Shown: in pieces, positions 62,620-64,000 of the stretch
How positions within the stretch are numbered: the first letter of the stretch is position 1
Layout: every line of letters starts with the position of its first letter
Assembly (NCBI GenBank): GCA_018466975.1
Contig: CM031560.1
Location: 1,922,001-1,986,000 of the forward strand
Source: Sparassis latifolia
Lineage: Eukaryota; Basidiomycota; Agaricomycetes; Polyporales; Sparassidaceae
Length of the DNA: 64,000 nucleotides
Reading direction: 5' to 3'
Made by a program: the position numbers and the translations under genes
Notes under the pieces: model-generated
Databases searched by the model: none
The model's input: only the letters and a program-made list of their open reading frames with translations
What the model was told of the DNA's origin: nothing

Positions 62620-64000
62620 TCAAGCGAAGACCTGATATCGGTATTCGACGTTTCCTTCGCGTGTAAAAGTGATGATGTGGTCTACCCCGGCGTTCGAGCG
62701 CGCGTGAATGCATGAATACATCTGAACGCAGTAGAGACTTACCACCCAAAATGCGCGCTGTGAAGCCGACCTCGCAGTAACAGCTGCCCGACGAGTCAGA
62801 GTGTGTCCGAAAGCGAGGGTCAAGCGACGGCAGACTCACAAGTAATACAGCCACTTCCTCCTGAACACCTCGATCTCCTCCCGCACGCTTGCATCGTCCG
62901 CGTCCGCGCCCACCATGCGCGGATGCTCCCGCTTCAGCGCTGACCTCTTGATCAGCCCCGCAGCGTTGACGATTCAGATTCGGATTGGGAGCACGTACCT
63001 GGCACGACAACGTCTTCGAAGTGGGCCTCGAACCGCAAGCGCCACTCGCGGAGCGTCCGCGCATAGTGCGGGCCGATGTTGGAGACGGAGTCGACGATAA
63101 GCCGCCCGCACGTCCCGCGCGTGAGTGTCTCGATCAGGAGGGTGAACGACGGGAGCAATCCGCCCGGGAATACTGGCAGATCGTGGGTCAGTGTGGGAAT
63201 GGAGAGGTAATGGGAGGAGAAACGCACTCTACGTGGGGCCGTCGATTCGAATGGGACGGAGCGTCAGGCGGGAACGATCGCGGAGGGGATGGGGATAAGT
63301 AGACGCACCCATTTCCTAATGAAGTCCGTGTCGCGCGTGTACGCATCGAATCCTGACATATACGCGTACCGCTCCGTCGTCAGTCACTGGTGACGTTTCA
63401 TGGACGACATGACGACTCACGAGCCTCGGGGATGGTAATACTCTGCACAACACCGACGCCCGTATCCTTCCTGAGCGCCCAGTCTATCTTCGCCCAGTAT
63501 GTCTGTAAAACCCAAAGAGTCTGTAAGCTCACCGCGACACTGACGGCGCTCTGGGAAATCCACCCAACGTGTCTCCCAAAAGGGAAGTAGTGAAGGGGGC
63601 AGTGACCAACGCGTCAACTCACCTCTAGATACTCCTGCCCGACATTCTCGACCATCTCGACGCTCACGACGCGGTCAAATGCGCCCTCCCACTCTGCGGG
63701 CATGCTGCGGTAGTCCATAAGGTGCACCCGCACCCGGCCTTCCTCGCCCTCGTCCTCATTCCCCGAGGGCCCAAGCCTGACGGCACGCACGCGCTCCCGC
63801 GCGAGCGCGGCCTGCTGCACGGACAGGGTGATCGTGTCGACGGTCGTCCCCGGTACGGACGACGCGATATGGATGGCGAGCGCGCACCAGCCTGAGCCGA
63901 TCTCCAGCACCTGAGAGCACGTTAGCCACGTTATCCCAGTGCCGGGAAGTTAGAAGGGGAGGGGGAGGGAGGACCGCACGCACTCGGTGGCCTGGGCGGA
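62620..64000 (-). CDS. Cyclopropane-fatty-acyl-phospholipid synthase family methyltransferase (5' partial)
   Basis: The gene enters from the right edge, so its N-terminus is missing. The first visible exon (64000 to about 63993, AQATE) joins VLEIGSGWCALAIHIAS, the S-adenosylmethionine-binding loop. Next come ITLSVQQAALARERV, FDRVVSVEMVENVGQEYLE, a segment with YVSGFDAYTRDTDFIRKWVF and PGGLLPSFTLLIETL, then HYARTLREWRLRFEAHFEDV, and the C-terminus FTREGNVEYRYQVFA with TGA 62622-62620. At least six introns interrupt this part. Family members transfer a methyl or methylene group from SAM to acyl chains of lipids. Cyclopropane synthase and sphingolipid C9-methyltransferase share this fold, and the visible part does not separate them with certainty; the lack of a transmembrane segment here slightly favours the former. 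Confidence 0.82.

Overview
The window looks like nuclear DNA of a filamentous basidiomycete, probably an agaricomycete. Genes are packed closely on both strands. Nearly all are cut by many short introns (mostly about 45-65 nt, GT...AG), and the nearest families I recognise are fungal. No prokaryotic operons, CRISPR arrays or organellar genes are visible. Calls rest on reading the translations by eye; no database search was possible.

Layout. 1-3423 is the 5' two thirds of a Ty3/Gypsy LTR retrotransposon on the minus strand (gag, protease, reverse transcriptase, start of RNase H; it runs off the left edge), with its leader or LTR up to about 4463. From 5 to 30 kb lies a dense conserved block: SMC6 (-), a RING-H2 protein (-), a HOS3-type histone deacetylase (+), a mitochondrial S-adenosylmethionine carrier (-), tRNA-splicing endonuclease subunit SEN54 (+), an F-box protein (-), the tri-snRNP splicing factor PRP6 (-), a secreted aspartic protease (+) and a second F-box protein (-). 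Two adjacent inverted-repeat elements sit at 21.3-22.2 kb.

From about 30.3 to 52.2 kb the window is gene-poor. It is largely GC- and CpG-rich and holds diverged duplications, a 171-bp tandem repeat loaded with CCAAT boxes, a tRNA-like promoter, microsatellites and one convincing gene, an ECL1-type zinc-binding protein (38.6-40.5 kb, -). From 52.2 kb normal density returns: a Gly/Gln-repeat stress-type protein (-), an RRN5-like RNA polymerase I factor (+), RIF1 (+) and a partial cyclopropane-fatty-acid-synthase-family methyltransferase (-) running off the right edge.

Functional threads. Several genes act in chromosome maintenance and chromatin (SMC6, RIF1, HOS3, RRN5) or RNA processing (SEN54, PRP6). 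They are housekeeping genes in ordinary fungal order, not a cluster. The observation most worth checking is SMC6: its reading frame is broken by a TGA exactly inside the Walker A P-loop, and two further interruptions can only be rescued by introns much shorter than the others in the window. That points to a null or decaying allele, or to sequence error. I found no clear undescribed system; the repeat-rich 31-52 kb region is the least explained part.
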